NCBI GenBank assembly: GCA_021234155.1
Contig: JAJEKV010000064.1
Location: 2,480,001 to 2,544,000, forward strand
DNA length: 64,000 bases
Direction: 5' to 3'
Source: Isoetes taiwanensis
Taxonomy: Eukaryota > Streptophyta > Lycopodiopsida > Isoetales > Isoetaceae
The translations under genes and the position numbers were made by a program. Under the pieces are notes generated by a model, which saw only the letters and a list, made by a program, of their open reading frames with translations, had not been told where the DNA came from and searched no databases. This document shows positions 22,494-32,847 of this stretch, piece by piece (the first letter of the stretch is position 1; every line of letters begins with the position of its first letter).

Positions 22494-24570
22494 TCTCTAA
22501 TATATAATTGTAATATGGAAGGTAAGGGGCCAGCTTAGGCGCTGGTGCCTTTACTGGAAATTTATGATATGAATTGTACACATGTCTACATAAAAAAAGT
22601 TTGGAAGACGGTAGTTTCTTCTGGAGGTTTCGAGTATGGACCTGAAGCTTTCGCCAATTTCTGGAAGTTTCCAGCCTATTATTTCAAGCATTATATATAA
22701 AAGGCAAGGGTCAGATGCTTCGATCAATGCAAGAAGAAGCCAAGAATTTGAAGAGGTTCGGAAAGGAGGCTGAGATTAATTAATATTTGAAGAAGCCGAG
22801 AAGAGGATCTTTGAAAGGAAAGTCGGATCTATAAGAGCGAAGTTCATCTACCAGTAGAAGGCATGCATCGTCGGGCTAGAAACAAGCCACGCTTCTAGGC
22901 ACGAGGTCTGTTCAGGCAAACAAGCCACGCTTCCGACCCACAGGCCCCTTTTCGGCCGAAGATTGATCCAAACCACCTCTTTTCTTCAAACTTTCCTAAA
23001 TCCGACCCTCCGAGCTGCTTGAATGCAAGCTCAAAACCTCATTTCTTCCTTTCTCAATATTCTTAATCCGGCTTCTATCTCTGAAACGCCAGCTATGGCA
23101 TCTTCCGGCTTCTGAAGGCTGGTTTTCATATCTGGATGTTTATCAGTCCTCACCATCGCCGATTCAAGTGAAGAAGCGTCCGCTGCTCCTTCTACTTTCC
23201 AGGTAGCTCTGGATTTGTTTCTTGCTTCAAATCATTGGGTTTTTTTTTTTTGCCATTTCTTTTTCAATTAGCGCTCTTTTTCCTCTTCGAGTAATGCTTC
23301 AATTGTTATAATCCAGATTCATCTCGTCTTTTGCAGCTTTTTGCAATTATTCACGATAAGCTATGAAGTAAGCTTAATCTGGAGCAGTTGATCTATTTTG
23401 GGCATGAATGCAGTGGATGCACTCCGTTTCAAAGGCTTTAGAGCTGCTCTTTATTGGGCAGCAGAACATCTGTCGGTATCCAGGTTCAGATGGAGTCAAA
23501 GATACATTTGAATTCTTATTCTTATTATTGGATCCCTGGTAATGCTTATCGGATGCTGACAAGCACCGAAGGTGGAAATGCAACATAACAGATGGATATG
23601 GGAAGGATTTAAAAGGATAATAGATTAATTCTCATATACTTGGGCCTTACATTTCACTATTGAAGCTGAATTAAGCAACCTATGCTGGTGCAGGGGTCAG
23701 TGTCAATAAGCATGTCCCTTCATCAGACAAGTTTGTGTTTTGTTTGCACACATCTAACGGCTGGAGAAAAAGGAGATGAATTTCGGCGGAATGCAGATGT
23801 GATAGAAATATTGCGTAAAACATACTTTCCTAGCTCATCCAAGTCATCTGAAGTAGGCCTATCTGAAAATTATTGACCACGAATATGTGACTTGAAAAAT
23901 GGTACTATTTTCATAATTGGGGGTTCATTTTGATAATTTCTTCTGTTTTTAAGTGCAGCCAGATTATCTGGTTTAAATTATCGGATTTCTCTACCATATG
24001 AGGAGACAAGAGCCTTGGTAACAAAAGAAGATTGGATTGTACGTTAGATACGTTGATAATAACATTAAAGATTGAACGCTAGTTGACTATCATTAGTCCA
24101 AGTTGACCACTAATAAATCCTAAGCCAAAATCGGAGAAGGTGCAAGATAAATGCTATATCCTTCTAACTAAAGAATAATGGCTAACAATTTATTATTGCC
24201 ATGTCCCAATCTGGCATTGTTATTGTTATTTGCAGATCCGTTCTCCAGCAATGCATACATTTTAAGCTTTGCATTTGCATCAAACTTGCACTCACAAGCA
24301 TTTTTCCTTCTGAAGAAAATTTAGACGCTATTATTCTATTCTATTGCATCATTAATTGATATAGATGCATCATTCAAGCTAAACTTTGCCAACACCTAAA
24401 TGAACGAATCCAATAGCATATACTTGGCAGCCGTTCATTTTTTATCCTTTGTATAGAAATTACGAGAAAAGAGTAAAAATGTTAAATTAATACTGTACGA
24501 TTTTCTCATTGTGTCTAAAACATTTACAGGCTCCCAAATTATGCCCAGCAACGCTGGGCACCATTACTAG
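22494..24570 (+). mobile_element. Helitron with captured gene pieces (copy A)
   Basis: The 3' end has an 8-bp stem TGCCCAGC / GCTGGGCA (24542-24560), six bases, and CTAG followed by T. The proposed 5' end is TCTCTAATATATAATTG at 22494, preceded by A, which gives the A|T insertion rule. The body holds a TATA-like box (TATATATAAAAGG, about 22690), a leader-like stretch with a donor (CCAG|GTAGCT, about 23201) and 5-phosphatase exons. It has no Rep/helicase gene, so it is non-autonomous. The 3' end is secure; the 5' end is inferred. Confidence 0.7.
23694..24040 (+). pseudogene. Inositol polyphosphate 5-phosphatase fragment (copy A)
   Basis: After a GGTGCAG acceptor the exon reads GSVSISMSLHQTSLCFVCTH, then HLTAGEKGDEFRRNADVIEI; these are hallmark blocks of plant type I/II inositol polyphosphate 5-phosphatases (substrate: 5-phosphate of inositol phosphates or phosphoinositides). 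A one-base loss breaks the frame at SENY/DHE. A second exon after AAGTGCAG at 23958 reads QIIW...NYRISLPYEETRALVTKEDW. Compared with the family's LGDLNYRI motif, about eight bases are missing, removing the GD pair. The catalytic core is therefore incomplete. It is Helitron cargo, in the Helitron's own orientation. Confidence 0.85.
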
Positions 24571-26215
24571 TTATATTATATTTTCATGATATTATATTTA
24601 TACAAGAATTTAGCGCCGGCGGAGCCAGCGCCCGATGCACCCCAGAGGCATCTGAATGGTTTAGGTAGGCTCTAATCCAACTATCAAGATCAAATCAAGG
24701 TAATTATTGCCTGAGATATATCAATGTCAGTACAGATGCTAAACAATTTAGCTGGTCTGATAATGCAAGCGATACATAATATAGGGGCTAAAAAATTTGT
24801 TCTGACCTCTCACAGCCCTGAGATGCCTCCCCATACCATAAATCTGATACGTAACAATGTGGTTAAAACAGAGGACTATACTTTCTCAACAAAGATGTTG
24901 AAGACTTCAACAAAGCTGTGAAAACCCAGATAGTACAAGAATAGTGATATATGCAAATTCATACAACTACATAGAAGCAGCAGTAAAAAACTCCGAAGCA
25001 TATGTTAAAAAAGCTCCACAATTCCATAATTCAAACCGTAACTTTGGATACAATTATAAAGTTTTGATTCAATTCAGAAAAAAGCTGTTAGCACCTTTTA
25101 GGTTTCTGAAACCGCATTGAATTTAATGCTGGAACTTAAATACACGAGCAAAGTTCGTCTTCTTATATCTGGTGACATATCCAACCTAAAGTAACTATTA
25201 ATTTGACAAATGCTACTATTATTATATGCCGGAAATCAAGTATTTAGATATCTTGGTGAATATAGCAAAAGTATCGCCAAGCTTCCACGTGAAGGACATA
25301 TGTTGTTAGTATCTTTGTTTTCAAGAGCAATGATGGCCTATAGGCAATGCATCAAATGCACAACCATTTTCGGATAATTCTACAAATGGTGTAATAATTT
25401 TACTTTCTTATTTTTCTAGCGTAAGCTAATAATCGATGAAATATATCATCTTTCTTTGTTTCAGCTCAAGCTAATAATTGATGACTATATCTATATCCAA
25501 TCACCGTGTCCTAAGAACACAATTCTTTGTACTTTTAGAACTTAGACATTCAAATGGGACACCAATCAATTCACGGCAATCCTATATGCCAATATTATCC
25601 TGTATGTCACTTGCATAATGGCTTCACTTCTTCGTCCCATTTTATCTCTCTTCCTATGCAAAGGGCAAGAAACCACCAACGAGCCTCATTTACTGACAAT
25701 GATTTAATAGAGACTTAGATAGAATATATCCACTAAGCTACGCAATTGAATGTGGCCTTACTTACCTAGATTTCTTCTAATGTCATATGCCTCCCAATAT
25801 TGTATCCATATCTCTCATGTTTGTATATATATATCTGCACGTGTAAAAGCAGATTACATTCTAGGAGGTCAGAGATGTGACATTCAATCAGGGTGTTGGA
25901 CTAAATGTAATAACAAACCGAACTGGATGTTATAACCATACCTAGATGCCATGTTCGTGGCAATAAAACTCCTTGCAAGCATAATTCAAACCTTAAAATA
26001 TGGCATTCCTTTCTTGTTTCCAATTAAATTGCACCTTGTATAGCCCATCAGTCATACACAAATTTTATATCATGTCGAGGCCTGTGAAAATAGATCAAAT
26101 TTTAGACACAAGCAATATTTTTGCGATTGATCTGATGTATAATGTCATTCTTATCTGGCTACATATTTCATGGGTGCTCCACTAACGTTATTCCTGAGAT
26201 ATCCCTCCACATATA
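24571..26215. other. No recognisable gene
   Basis: Just after the Helitron end is a 75-bp block (TTTCATGATATTATATTTAT to CCCCAGAGGC, about 24580-24652) also present at 48106 and 57367. The rest is AT-rich with no supported gene. Confidence 0.5.
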
Positions 26216-26457
26216 GTGTGTTTGCCTGAAAGAAGGACATTACGATCCTTTGTAACATCAGTCTGGTCCAGTTCAAAGATGGTTGGAGCAAGTGTGATAA
26301 AAATGAAAGACATGTTCATGATAGTAAGGCTCTTAGGAAGCTTTTTGGAGGATATCTTCTATATCCTCTTTTCTTACCTCCACTTCCAAAGCCCCAAAAA
26401 GATATCCTAGGTACTTCAGAAGCTACCAGAATCTCAGGTGCCTCAAAAGCTACCAGA

Positions 26458-27360
26458 TTGCTCAAGTATTGTATGCAAGAATCGTGCTGTAGCGGAATAG
26501 GTAAGAATGGAGCAATGATGTCCTTTAGTACCAAAGCTTCTAAGCTGGAACGTATTGCAAAAACAAGTACAGCAGAGCATGTGCTGAGTGAATTAGAAAC
26601 CAAACTCAGTGATGAATCTAGTAATACCATATGTGAGCTGCAAGCAAAGATTACGACTTTAGGCACTAAAATTGAAACAGCAGAGGGCTTAGTAAATGAG
26701 GTAGGGGATAAATTATCTAAAACCGAAAGCAGGGTATCAGAGCTAGAAACAGAACTTCATGCGTCAGGCACAAAGCTTAGGGCCGCTATGGTAACAAAGT
26801 TTGAGGCGAAACTAGCCCAAGAGAAAGAATGTATGTCCACTTTGAAAAATAAGGTTGTGGAGCTAGAAAACTCACTTCAAGCCATTGTTGGAAAAGCTAA
26901 TACAACAGAGCGAAGTGACAGACTTAGAAACCCAACTCTCAAAAGCAGCAGGGCAGTCACGAAATGCAACTTTCGGTTCCCTTGCGGCAGGTGAACAAAA
27001 GATCTCTAAGCTTGAAGAACTGCTGAAAGTATCCTCTCTAAAAGCCGAGGCAGTAGAAAGTAAATTGTGCGAGCTTAAAAAGAGTTACTGAGGAGCACGT
27101 GAAAAAGATCTCTCAAACCTTGAATAAGTTCCTAAAAGAGCCTCCGATAAATCTGATACAACGGAGGCAGAGTTGGCCCAAGCTAAAAACAATGTTTCTT
27201 ACTTGGAAGCTCAAATTGCAGAGTTAAAAACAAAATATGATACAACCCAGAGTAAAGAAGCAGATTTACGTACCAAATTAGCAAAGATAAGGACGAGCTG
27301 TCCGTGTTGGAACTTGAAAAAGCTGATAAATCGGAGGTTAAAGCTGCAGAACTGGAAATA
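26458..27360 (+). pseudogene. Coiled-coil protein remnant (copy A)
   Basis: A run of plus-strand frames encodes a continuous heptad-like coiled coil rich in K, E, L and T: LERIAKTSTAEHVLSELETK, GTKLRAAMVTKFEAKLAQEK, then after frame changes near 26905 and 27090, SYLEAQIAELKTKYDTTQSK. The original protein was probably over 300 residues of rod. I cannot assign a family, because long coiled coils all look alike. The matching copy is at 49989-50880. Frames differ between copies at several CHG-like sites, so the number of true breaks is uncertain. Confidence 0.55.
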
Positions 27361-27841
27361 GAGTAACCGGAACTCTGTACGAATTTCGGAAAGGGCATGT
27401 CCATTTGGCAGTTTAAGAAGATCCAAAATCTCACTCTTTTTTGCTTCTAGAGCTTTCAACGCTTACAAGGCAAATTGCATCAAGAATGTCCAAGGCGTTA
27501 AGCAAGCAATGAAACAGAAAGCGATGAAACAGATCCAAGGCTTGCTCGCCTTTGGCGCTGGACGTCTACCAACCCGGACCTCTGCCAAACAGTTGCAAAT
27601 GTACCTGCAATTTTGCTTCCGCTGCCATGGATCGGCTGGAACGAAAGAAAAGGAAGCGTTCATGCCACTGCCATAGGCCCGAACAATCCCTACCGTCAGG
27701 CACATCCCAGGTGAATCGTTGCCGTCTAATTGTCACTGGGCCTCACAAAAACCCTAAAAAAGCCCAACTGATCGCATCCGCTTACATAGAATATTTCGGG
27801 GCATATTATCCTCAAAACAAATCCAAGCCTTCAAACCGTCA
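27361..27841. other. No recognisable gene (end of copy A)
   Basis: A plus-strand frame (27552-27857) runs across the duplication junction and is therefore not a conserved gene. No other signal is seen. Confidence 0.5.
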
Positions 27842-28100
27842 CTCTTTTTGTCTCTGATTTTATTTTTTGTTCTACAGGTTAAAGATTCAGGTAGATTGGG
27901 GTTTTCGGCAGAGAAGACCTATCTTGGCTTTGGCAGTGCCAAATCGGCAGGATTATGGCCGATTTCATCCCTCCATAACTCTGTTTTCTTTTTATTTCAC
28001 AGGTTAAGCTTCAACCCATTCGTTTTTCAGCCCAGAGCAGACCGATTTGATATGCTTGGAGGATTCTGGCTTTTAATTGCTCTTAATCTATCTTAGTTAG

Positions 28101-29766
28101 TGTGACGTTCCAGGACAGTATACGGTCCCAGGACGTATACTGTACTGCCCCGTCACGCGTACACGCCACCCCGACTGACGTGTACGCCAACGTGTAGCTA
28201 GGCTAGTAGCCCTAGGGGGCAACGTGCAAGGAGTGTGCATTTATTAATGTGCACATTAAACAATGTGCACATTCACTTAGGTGCACATTTTCCCATATGG
28301 CCACTTCATGCCAAGTGGGCCACACCCATAGGTGCAATTAATGTGCACATCCTCCAATGTACACATTAATGTGGGCACACATTTCCATGTGGGCACATTT
28401 TGCCACCTATCCATTAAAGGCAAGTGGGCCCATTCCCAATTATCCCACATGCCTAAAGGGGATAATTGGAAACCCTAGCCAACCCCTTGTCTATTAAGGG
28501 AGGGAAACCCTAACTTGCCCAATTTTCGTTTCTAGGGTTTTGGAACTCTGTTTTGGCTGCCTCCACAGCCAAAACCGCCTCCCAGACTCTGCCTGAGAGA
28601 ATTGCACCCTTAGTTTCTCTTGATTCGAGCGTTTCAGCAGGATGGTCGAGCTCAGGTCAGGAGGAGTCCCTCAAGGATCGGGGGTATTTAGGCAATTTAA
28701 TAGCTTAAACCCTCCGTTAGCCATCGAATCGGTAGGGTTTAGCCTCTTAAATTGCCCATAGCAGCCCTCTAGATCTCTAGATAGCAGATTCTAACTAAAG
28801 AACCTAACTCTATGATGTAGATTAGATCTAGTTCTTTAGTTCTCTATGAAGTATATGGATGATGTATCTCTATGAACTCCTTGTATTGGGAAGGGGGGTA
28901 GAGACCCAAAGCTTTGTAGTTGATGCTCCTAGAGTAGCCTCTAGCACCTTGTAGATCAGAACATTGTACAAGAACCACACCAGGGTTGTGGGTGAAGGGG
29001 CAGGGACCGGCTAAGAAGGAGGTTCATGTCCCGACTCTTGAGCGATCCCTACGGTGTGTAAGGCCTACCAGGAATCATTGTGACTAGGTCTAATGGGTCA
29101 CCACTGAGTGCGGGTGAGGCATGGACTCGACAGAGTGAAGTGGTGTACACTTTCCAGTGGGGTTCGGTCGAATACACAGGCGGTGGCCCTCTAGTCACCT
29201 TGAGTCGGCATGTAGATCTCTGGAGGGAGTGATCCCTTCTGCCCCATCGGAACCGGGAGGATGAAACCTGTGAATAGCCCTTACGGCTATGCATCCCGCG
29301 GAACTCTGTCCCGACACTTTTCAGCCTACTCACGCAAAGTGTGCACGGGAGGGGCGGATGGAGTGGACAACCCTATGCCATGTTCATATGCCAGCCAAAT
29401 CCATTGCCATGAATTACATGCCCGCAAGGAACTCGGAGGCCCAAGCCGTCCGTCATTCCCTTGAGCCCGAGCCTTGGGTAGAACTCCCCATATGTATTGT
29501 GCTCACCTTGTTTATGCGGTGTATGATGGACCACCCTTCGAGGTGGATATATGCTTATGTTATATAACGACATGTATGTTTACGCTTCGCGACTAGGTAG
29601 GCCCCGAGGGGAGGCGGGGTAAAATGACCCCTTCACTCTTCCCAATGGAACCCGATCCACGGTTGCGGTGTTATGTGGAGGGCCCTCAGATCGGCATGGA
29701 GCCGGTATGGGGATGAACTCTGTTTGTATACGGTGAGTGCACCGTATACGAGTAGGGGACGTCACA
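28101..29766 (+). repeat. Chromovirus 5' LTR
   Basis: TGTGACGTTCC to GGGGACGTCACA. It nearly matches the 3' LTR except in the first roughly 95 bp, which are strongly diverged. Inside are iterated GTGCACATT motifs (28240-28400). A stretch with AACCCTA and TTTCTAGGGTTTTGG lies near 28465-28545, a plausible transcription-start environment. Confidence 0.93.
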
Positions 29767-29767
29767 G

Positions 29768-29781
29768 TGGTATCAGAGCCA
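29768..29781 (+). other. Primer-binding site, initiator Met-tRNA
   Basis: TGGTATCAGAGCCA, one base after the LTR, is the standard plant retrotransposon primer site complementary to the 3' end of initiator tRNA-Met. Confidence 0.95.
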
Positions 29782-29973
29782 AGTTCTTGGTGACCAAGAG
29801 CAAAGCACTGACCATGTTCCCAGTAGTACTAACTTGATAGGATCCTTAAACCTCGAAAAAATGGGAAAATTTTTTTCTCTTTTTTGTAGTTTTGCTAAGC
29901 TAGTAACAGTTAAAATGAATGAAAACGAAAAAAATATTAAGAATTGATGAGCCAACCTTCCAAAAGTAGGGTG

Positions 29974-30238
29974 GTCTCACACGTCGCGCCAGGGCAGATT
30001 TTGAGATTCTCAAAATCGGGCTGGGCGCAACGTGTGAGACATTCAGCTTAAACGCTTAAAAAGTCATAAATCACAGTAAAATAACGTGATAAATCTAAAT
30101 TTAAGCTAAGAATCATTAGAATTGGCATGTTACATATTTTAAAAGTACAAAATTTAGTAGTGGGTCCCACCATGTCTCACACGTCGCGCCAGGACAGATT
30201 TTGAGATTCTCAAAATCGGGGTATAGCAAATGTGAGAC
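29974..30238 (+). promoter_or_regulatory. Foldback pair upstream of the H3 gene
   Basis: Two foldbacks start at 29974 (67 bp) and 30174 (65 bp), 200 bp apart. Each is GTCTCACACGTCGCGCC, a spacer, the inner palindrome GATTTTGAGATTCTCAAAATC, then GGGCGCAACGTGTGAGAC (the second has a degenerate right arm). Outer arms, GCGCC/GGCGC and inner arms all pair, so each can form one long hairpin or cruciform. They precede a TATA box, so I infer a promoter role. Confidence 0.75.
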
Positions 30239-30312
30239 CTTGCTTAATTAGGGTTTTAGATGTTTTAAGCAACCCAAAAAGGTAGTTTAAAAGTTGACAT
30301 AAAATTGACCCC

Positions 30313-30320
30313 TATAAATA
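30313..30320 (+). promoter_or_regulatory. TATA box of the H3 module
   Basis: CCTATAAATAGACC lies 111 bp before the MARTKQ start codon, and the intervening leader has no ATG. The same layout recurs at 32290. Confidence 0.65.
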
Positions 30321-30423
30321 GACCTAGACCCCTCCCATTTCCACGTTCTGTCCTTAGAAAAATTGTTCGTGTCCGCCAAGGCGATCTTCCGGCGCTTAGC
30401 TCCGATCGACGAATCAGCAAGTG

Positions 30424-30582
30424 ATGGCCCGCACGAAACAAACTGCCAGAAAGCCTCGTCGAAGCGATTCATCCAGCGCCAGCGGCTCTGGCCTCTTTCA
30501 GAGAGTCCTTCAAGAGCGCCTTTTCCAGAAGGCGAATCTTCTTCGGCGAAGATACGGGGATCGGATCGGGCGACCCACATGA
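30424..30582 (+). CDS. Histone H3 tail exon-like start of the element's H3 protein
   Basis: The frame from ATG 30424 begins MARTKQTARKPRRSDSSSAS. Its first ten codons equal the universal histone H3 N-terminus, keeping R2, T3, K4, T6, R8 and K9; from residue 11 the sequence departs (PRRSDSSS instead of STGGK). As written it stops after 52 codons (TGA 30580). A neighbouring frame stays open to 30626 with a Ser/Pro-rich sequence, so a frameshift is possible. The same strand and module end in an H3 fold (31107-31700). I infer that tail and fold belong to one protein of about 420 residues, broken here by shifts or consensus errors. The leader has no earlier ATG after the TATA box. Confidence 0.85.
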   Translation: MARTKQTARKPRRSDSSSASGSGLFQRVLQERLFQKANLLRRRYGDRIGRPT

Positions 30583-30690
30583 ATCATAGGCGGCGGCCAG
30601 CCCGGACATCATGCATCAAATCCTAGAGGAGATCGCGGTGGAGGAGGAGGAGAGGACCGAGGAGCAACGGGAGCCGAGGGCAGCCAATAG

Positions 30691-31071
30691 TTGAAGAGCA
30701 GCTCAGGATCGGAGACCCACCTACGGGGAAGAACGAGGGGAGGGAAGAAAGCTGGCCTAACCAACTTAGCCCCCGCAAGAAGCGCAGATCTTGCGCGCTT
30801 CATCCGCAAGTACGAGGCCAAGGAGCGCCGTCGTGAGCAAAGGACGAAGAGTCGGGAAGACGACCCGACCACAGCCAGCGGGCCAAAGAAGAGGAAGGCT
30901 AAAGCCATCAAAGCGGGCAAAAGAAAGGTTGTGAGGGTTGGTAAGCGAGGAACGAGGATCAACATCAACGAACCATCAGGAGAAGAGACCCCGCCTTCTA
31001 CCGACGCGATTGGACGAAGACTACGGCTCGGCATTGAGATGGAGCGAGTTCGTCAAAACCCCCTTTTGTAG
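30691..31071 (+). CDS. Basic linker region of the H3-like gene
   Basis: This 126-codon frame lies in the same phase as the tail but is separated from it by TGA 30580 and TAG 30688. It is highly basic (KKRKAKAIKAGKRKVVRVGK near residues 68-87) with helical charged segments (ARFIRKYEAKERRREQ), and ends at 31071. I know no family for it. Between tail and fold, an H1-like or nuclear-localising basic linker is a reasonable reading. An overlapping frame (30938-31174) continues with DEDYGSALRWSEFVKTPF, suggesting another shift before the fold frame begins. Confidence 0.5.
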   Translation: MKSSSGSETHLRGRTRGGKKAGLTNLAPARSADLARFIRKYEAKERRREQRTKSREDDPTTASGPKKRKAKAIKAGKRKVVRVGKRGTRININEPSGEETPPSTDAIGRRLRLGIEMERVRQNPLL

Positions 31072-31106
31072 AGAAGGAAGTGCCCCAAAGTTAGACAGCA
31101 GTAGCT

Positions 31107-31700
31107 TTGGTAGTAGCACAGCAGGAGGAGGCCGGACAGGCGGTGAAGCCCCCACCGTTCCCGACGTGGGATAGAGTTAAAGCCCCGCGGCCACAACGGG
31201 AGGCATATGTGATAGACCCCGGCCAAGGTCTATCGAAGAGGATCAGGGAGCACAACACCTACATGGAGAAGTGGGAGGCATACAATGCCTACTACCAAGA
31301 ACACAGGGTGAGAACGATTGAAGGCGGACACCCGACGAGGAGTCAGACCCTGAAGCCCCCTCCACCAAAGCCCAAGCCTCCCAGAGCACCAGGAAAGAAG
31401 CGGGCCGGCAAGAAGAAGTTGGAGAACAGAGCCCTCAAGGAAATCCGGCACTTCGAGGAGAAGTCTGGACTCTTGATCCCCCGGGCACCGTTTCAACGTT
31501 TGGTCCGCGAGGTTACGCAGGAGTATAATACAGACATGCGGGTGACGGATGAGATGCTGTTGTGCTTACAGGAAGCAGCAGAAGCGAAAATAGTGCAGCA
31601 TTTTGAAGATTCGACGGCCTGCACGGTACACGCAAAGAGGGTCACCCTCATGAGGCAGGATATGTATCTTGCCAGGCACATCAAGGGAGAACGCCCTTGA
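31107..31700 (+). CDS. Histone H3-fold protein encoded by the chromovirus
   Basis: A 197-codon frame. Residues about 1-105 are a proline- and lysine-rich linker (KPPPPKPKPPRAPGKKRAGK). Residues about 107-196 are a complete H3 fold: ALKEIR (alpha-N), PFQRLVRE (alpha-1), LQEAAEA...FED (alpha-2), HAKRVTLM...D, LARHIKGERP (alpha-3 and C-terminus). By eye about 47 of 92 positions equal canonical H3. Loop 1 has canonical length and the end is GERP, unlike centromeric CENH3, whose loop 1 is longer. It pairs with H4 in nucleosomes in known biology. Possible roles here are packaging of element DNA or marking chromatin at integration sites. A poly(A)-signal-like AAATAAGG and AATATAAAG follow the stop. 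Confidence 0.92.
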   Translation: MVVAQQEEAGQAVKPPPFPTWDRVKAPRPQREAYVIDPGQGLSKRIREHNTYMEKWEAYNAYYQEHRVRTIEGGHPTRSQTLKPPPPKPKPPRAPGKKRAGKKKLENRALKEIRHFEEKSGLLIPRAPFQRLVREVTQEYNTDMRVTDEMLLCLQEAAEAKIVQHFEDSTACTVHAKRVTLMRQDMYLARHIKGERP

Positions 31701-31844
31701 ACTAATTGTAAATAAGGAACAATTTTGTTAATATAAAGAATTTTTGTGTAATTAATGTGTCTGATCTAGCTTAATTAAGTTAAGTTAGAGAATTCTAGTC
31801 TTTTGTTTTAGTTAATTTGGAGCTTTGAGCAAAATTGAGACGAT

Positions 31845-32110
31845 GTCTCACACGTCGCGCCAGGACAGATTTTGAGATTCTCAAAATCGGGTTGGGCGCA
31901 ACGTGTGAGACCATGCCCAAAAGTGCCCAAAACAGCTCCAAATCGACCAAATAAGGGGTCAATTCTGCCCCTAATCGACGAGTTTAGTGGAATTACGACC
32001 TTAAATCACCCAAATTGATTAAGTCTAGCCCAATTGGGACCCATGTCTCACACGTCGCGGGGACGTAAAAATGAGATTCTCAAAATCGGTCTGGGCGCAA
32101 CGTGTGAGAC
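31845..32110 (+). promoter_or_regulatory. Foldback pair upstream of the second module
   Basis: Foldbacks at 31845 (67 bp) and 32045 (66 bp) are again exactly 200 bp apart and share sequence with those at 29974 and 30174. The last has a changed left arm (CGCGGGGACGTAAAAATGAG). Confidence 0.75.
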
Positions 32111-32289
32111 CTCGCATCATTTTCTTCACCAAATGATCTCCAGTTTGCTGCAATAGGTTCATTAGTGTTCTTAGCATGCCTTAAACCAAAAATTAGCCTC
32201 CAAACACTGAATTGCACCTCCTAATAGGTCAGAATCGCCCAACTCCAGTGAATTCTAGGTCATCCAAAAATTAGGGTTTTTCACTTTTC

Positions 32290-32297
32290 TATAAATA
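32290..32297 (+). promoter_or_regulatory. TATA box of the second module
   Basis: TCTATAAATAGGCC lies 120 bp before ATG 32410. The following leader shares GGCGATCTTCC with the H3 module leader (30380 and 32349). Confidence 0.65.
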
Positions 32298-32409
32298 GGC
32301 CATCACTTTTCATTGGGCACCCCGCAAGTTTGCTCTCCCCTTTGCTTAGGCGATCTTCCAGCTCCCGAGGCGCTCGCATCCGTTTGATACTCCCTTCCTT
32401 GCTAGATCA

Positions 32410-32826
32410 ATGGCCACCGCCGACTTCACGCCGATGGTACGGTGCCCGGTGCCCATGCTGGCGAGATGTCAATGACATCTTCCAAGTCTTTGGCAAAGAA
32501 ATTGACATCAAGCTACGCTAAATGCAACCCCAAAGATATAGGCAAGTGCTAGCGAGTTTCAAGCTAGGGTAGGACCTTCCCTAGTTCAGGTTCCCCTTGC
32601 ATAGGCTATTTTGTCCCCGCCCATCCCTTCAAGCAGCCCAGGGGATGTCCCCAACATCGCCAAGTACCTAACCAACAAAGCGCCAAAGGCTGCCGGACTA
32701 CATGGTCCCCGACAGCCAACGGGACCAAGTACTTCTCCTACACCGGCCTTAGCCATCTTCTTATCCCACCGTGTCGACAACCCAACGGGGCAACCTCTAT
32801 CCCTCCGATGGAGGTGGACCCCATAG
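32410..32826 (+). CDS. Start region of second module protein, frame-broken
   Basis: The first ATG after the TATA box opens MATADFTPMVRCPVPMLARC and stops after 21 codons. A further frame (32611-32826) is proline/serine-rich and ends just before the long frame at 32848. Around 32830, GCGGTCTGAAGAAGAAG breaks what would otherwise read into EEEERMLCNIARARKR. I read these as the N-terminus of the 354-residue protein with small shifts, but separate or non-coding leaders cannot be excluded. Confidence 0.4.
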
Positions 32827-32847
32827 CGGTCTGAAGAAGAAGAGCGG

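Larger units (their letters stand above)
18903..27844. repeat. 9-kb tandem duplication, copy A
   Basis: This segment recurs in the same orientation at 27842-51370 after removal of two later insertions (about 8.94 versus 8.87 kb). The A/B junction at 27842-27844 shares CTC with both outer breakpoints (18903 and 51370), a 3-bp microhomology. Outside the Helitron and the coiled-coil remnant, large parts (18903-22490 and 24571-26215) show no gene I recognise. A 225-bp open frame at 19548 and a block with NHFKDSRADLTNLLNIFYEG near 20945 may be remnants. Confidence 0.93.

Noticed and set aside
26316-26666. 116-codon minus-strand frame opposite the coiled coil
   Set aside because: It is a shadow of the sense coiled-coil frame.
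27552-27857. 101-codon open frame
   Set aside because: It crosses the duplication junction and has no counterpart at the intact ends of either copy.
31422-31700. CENH3 (centromeric H3) identity for the element's histone
   Set aside because: Loop 1 is not lengthened, the C-terminus is canonical GERP, and the tail is canonical ARTKQTARK.
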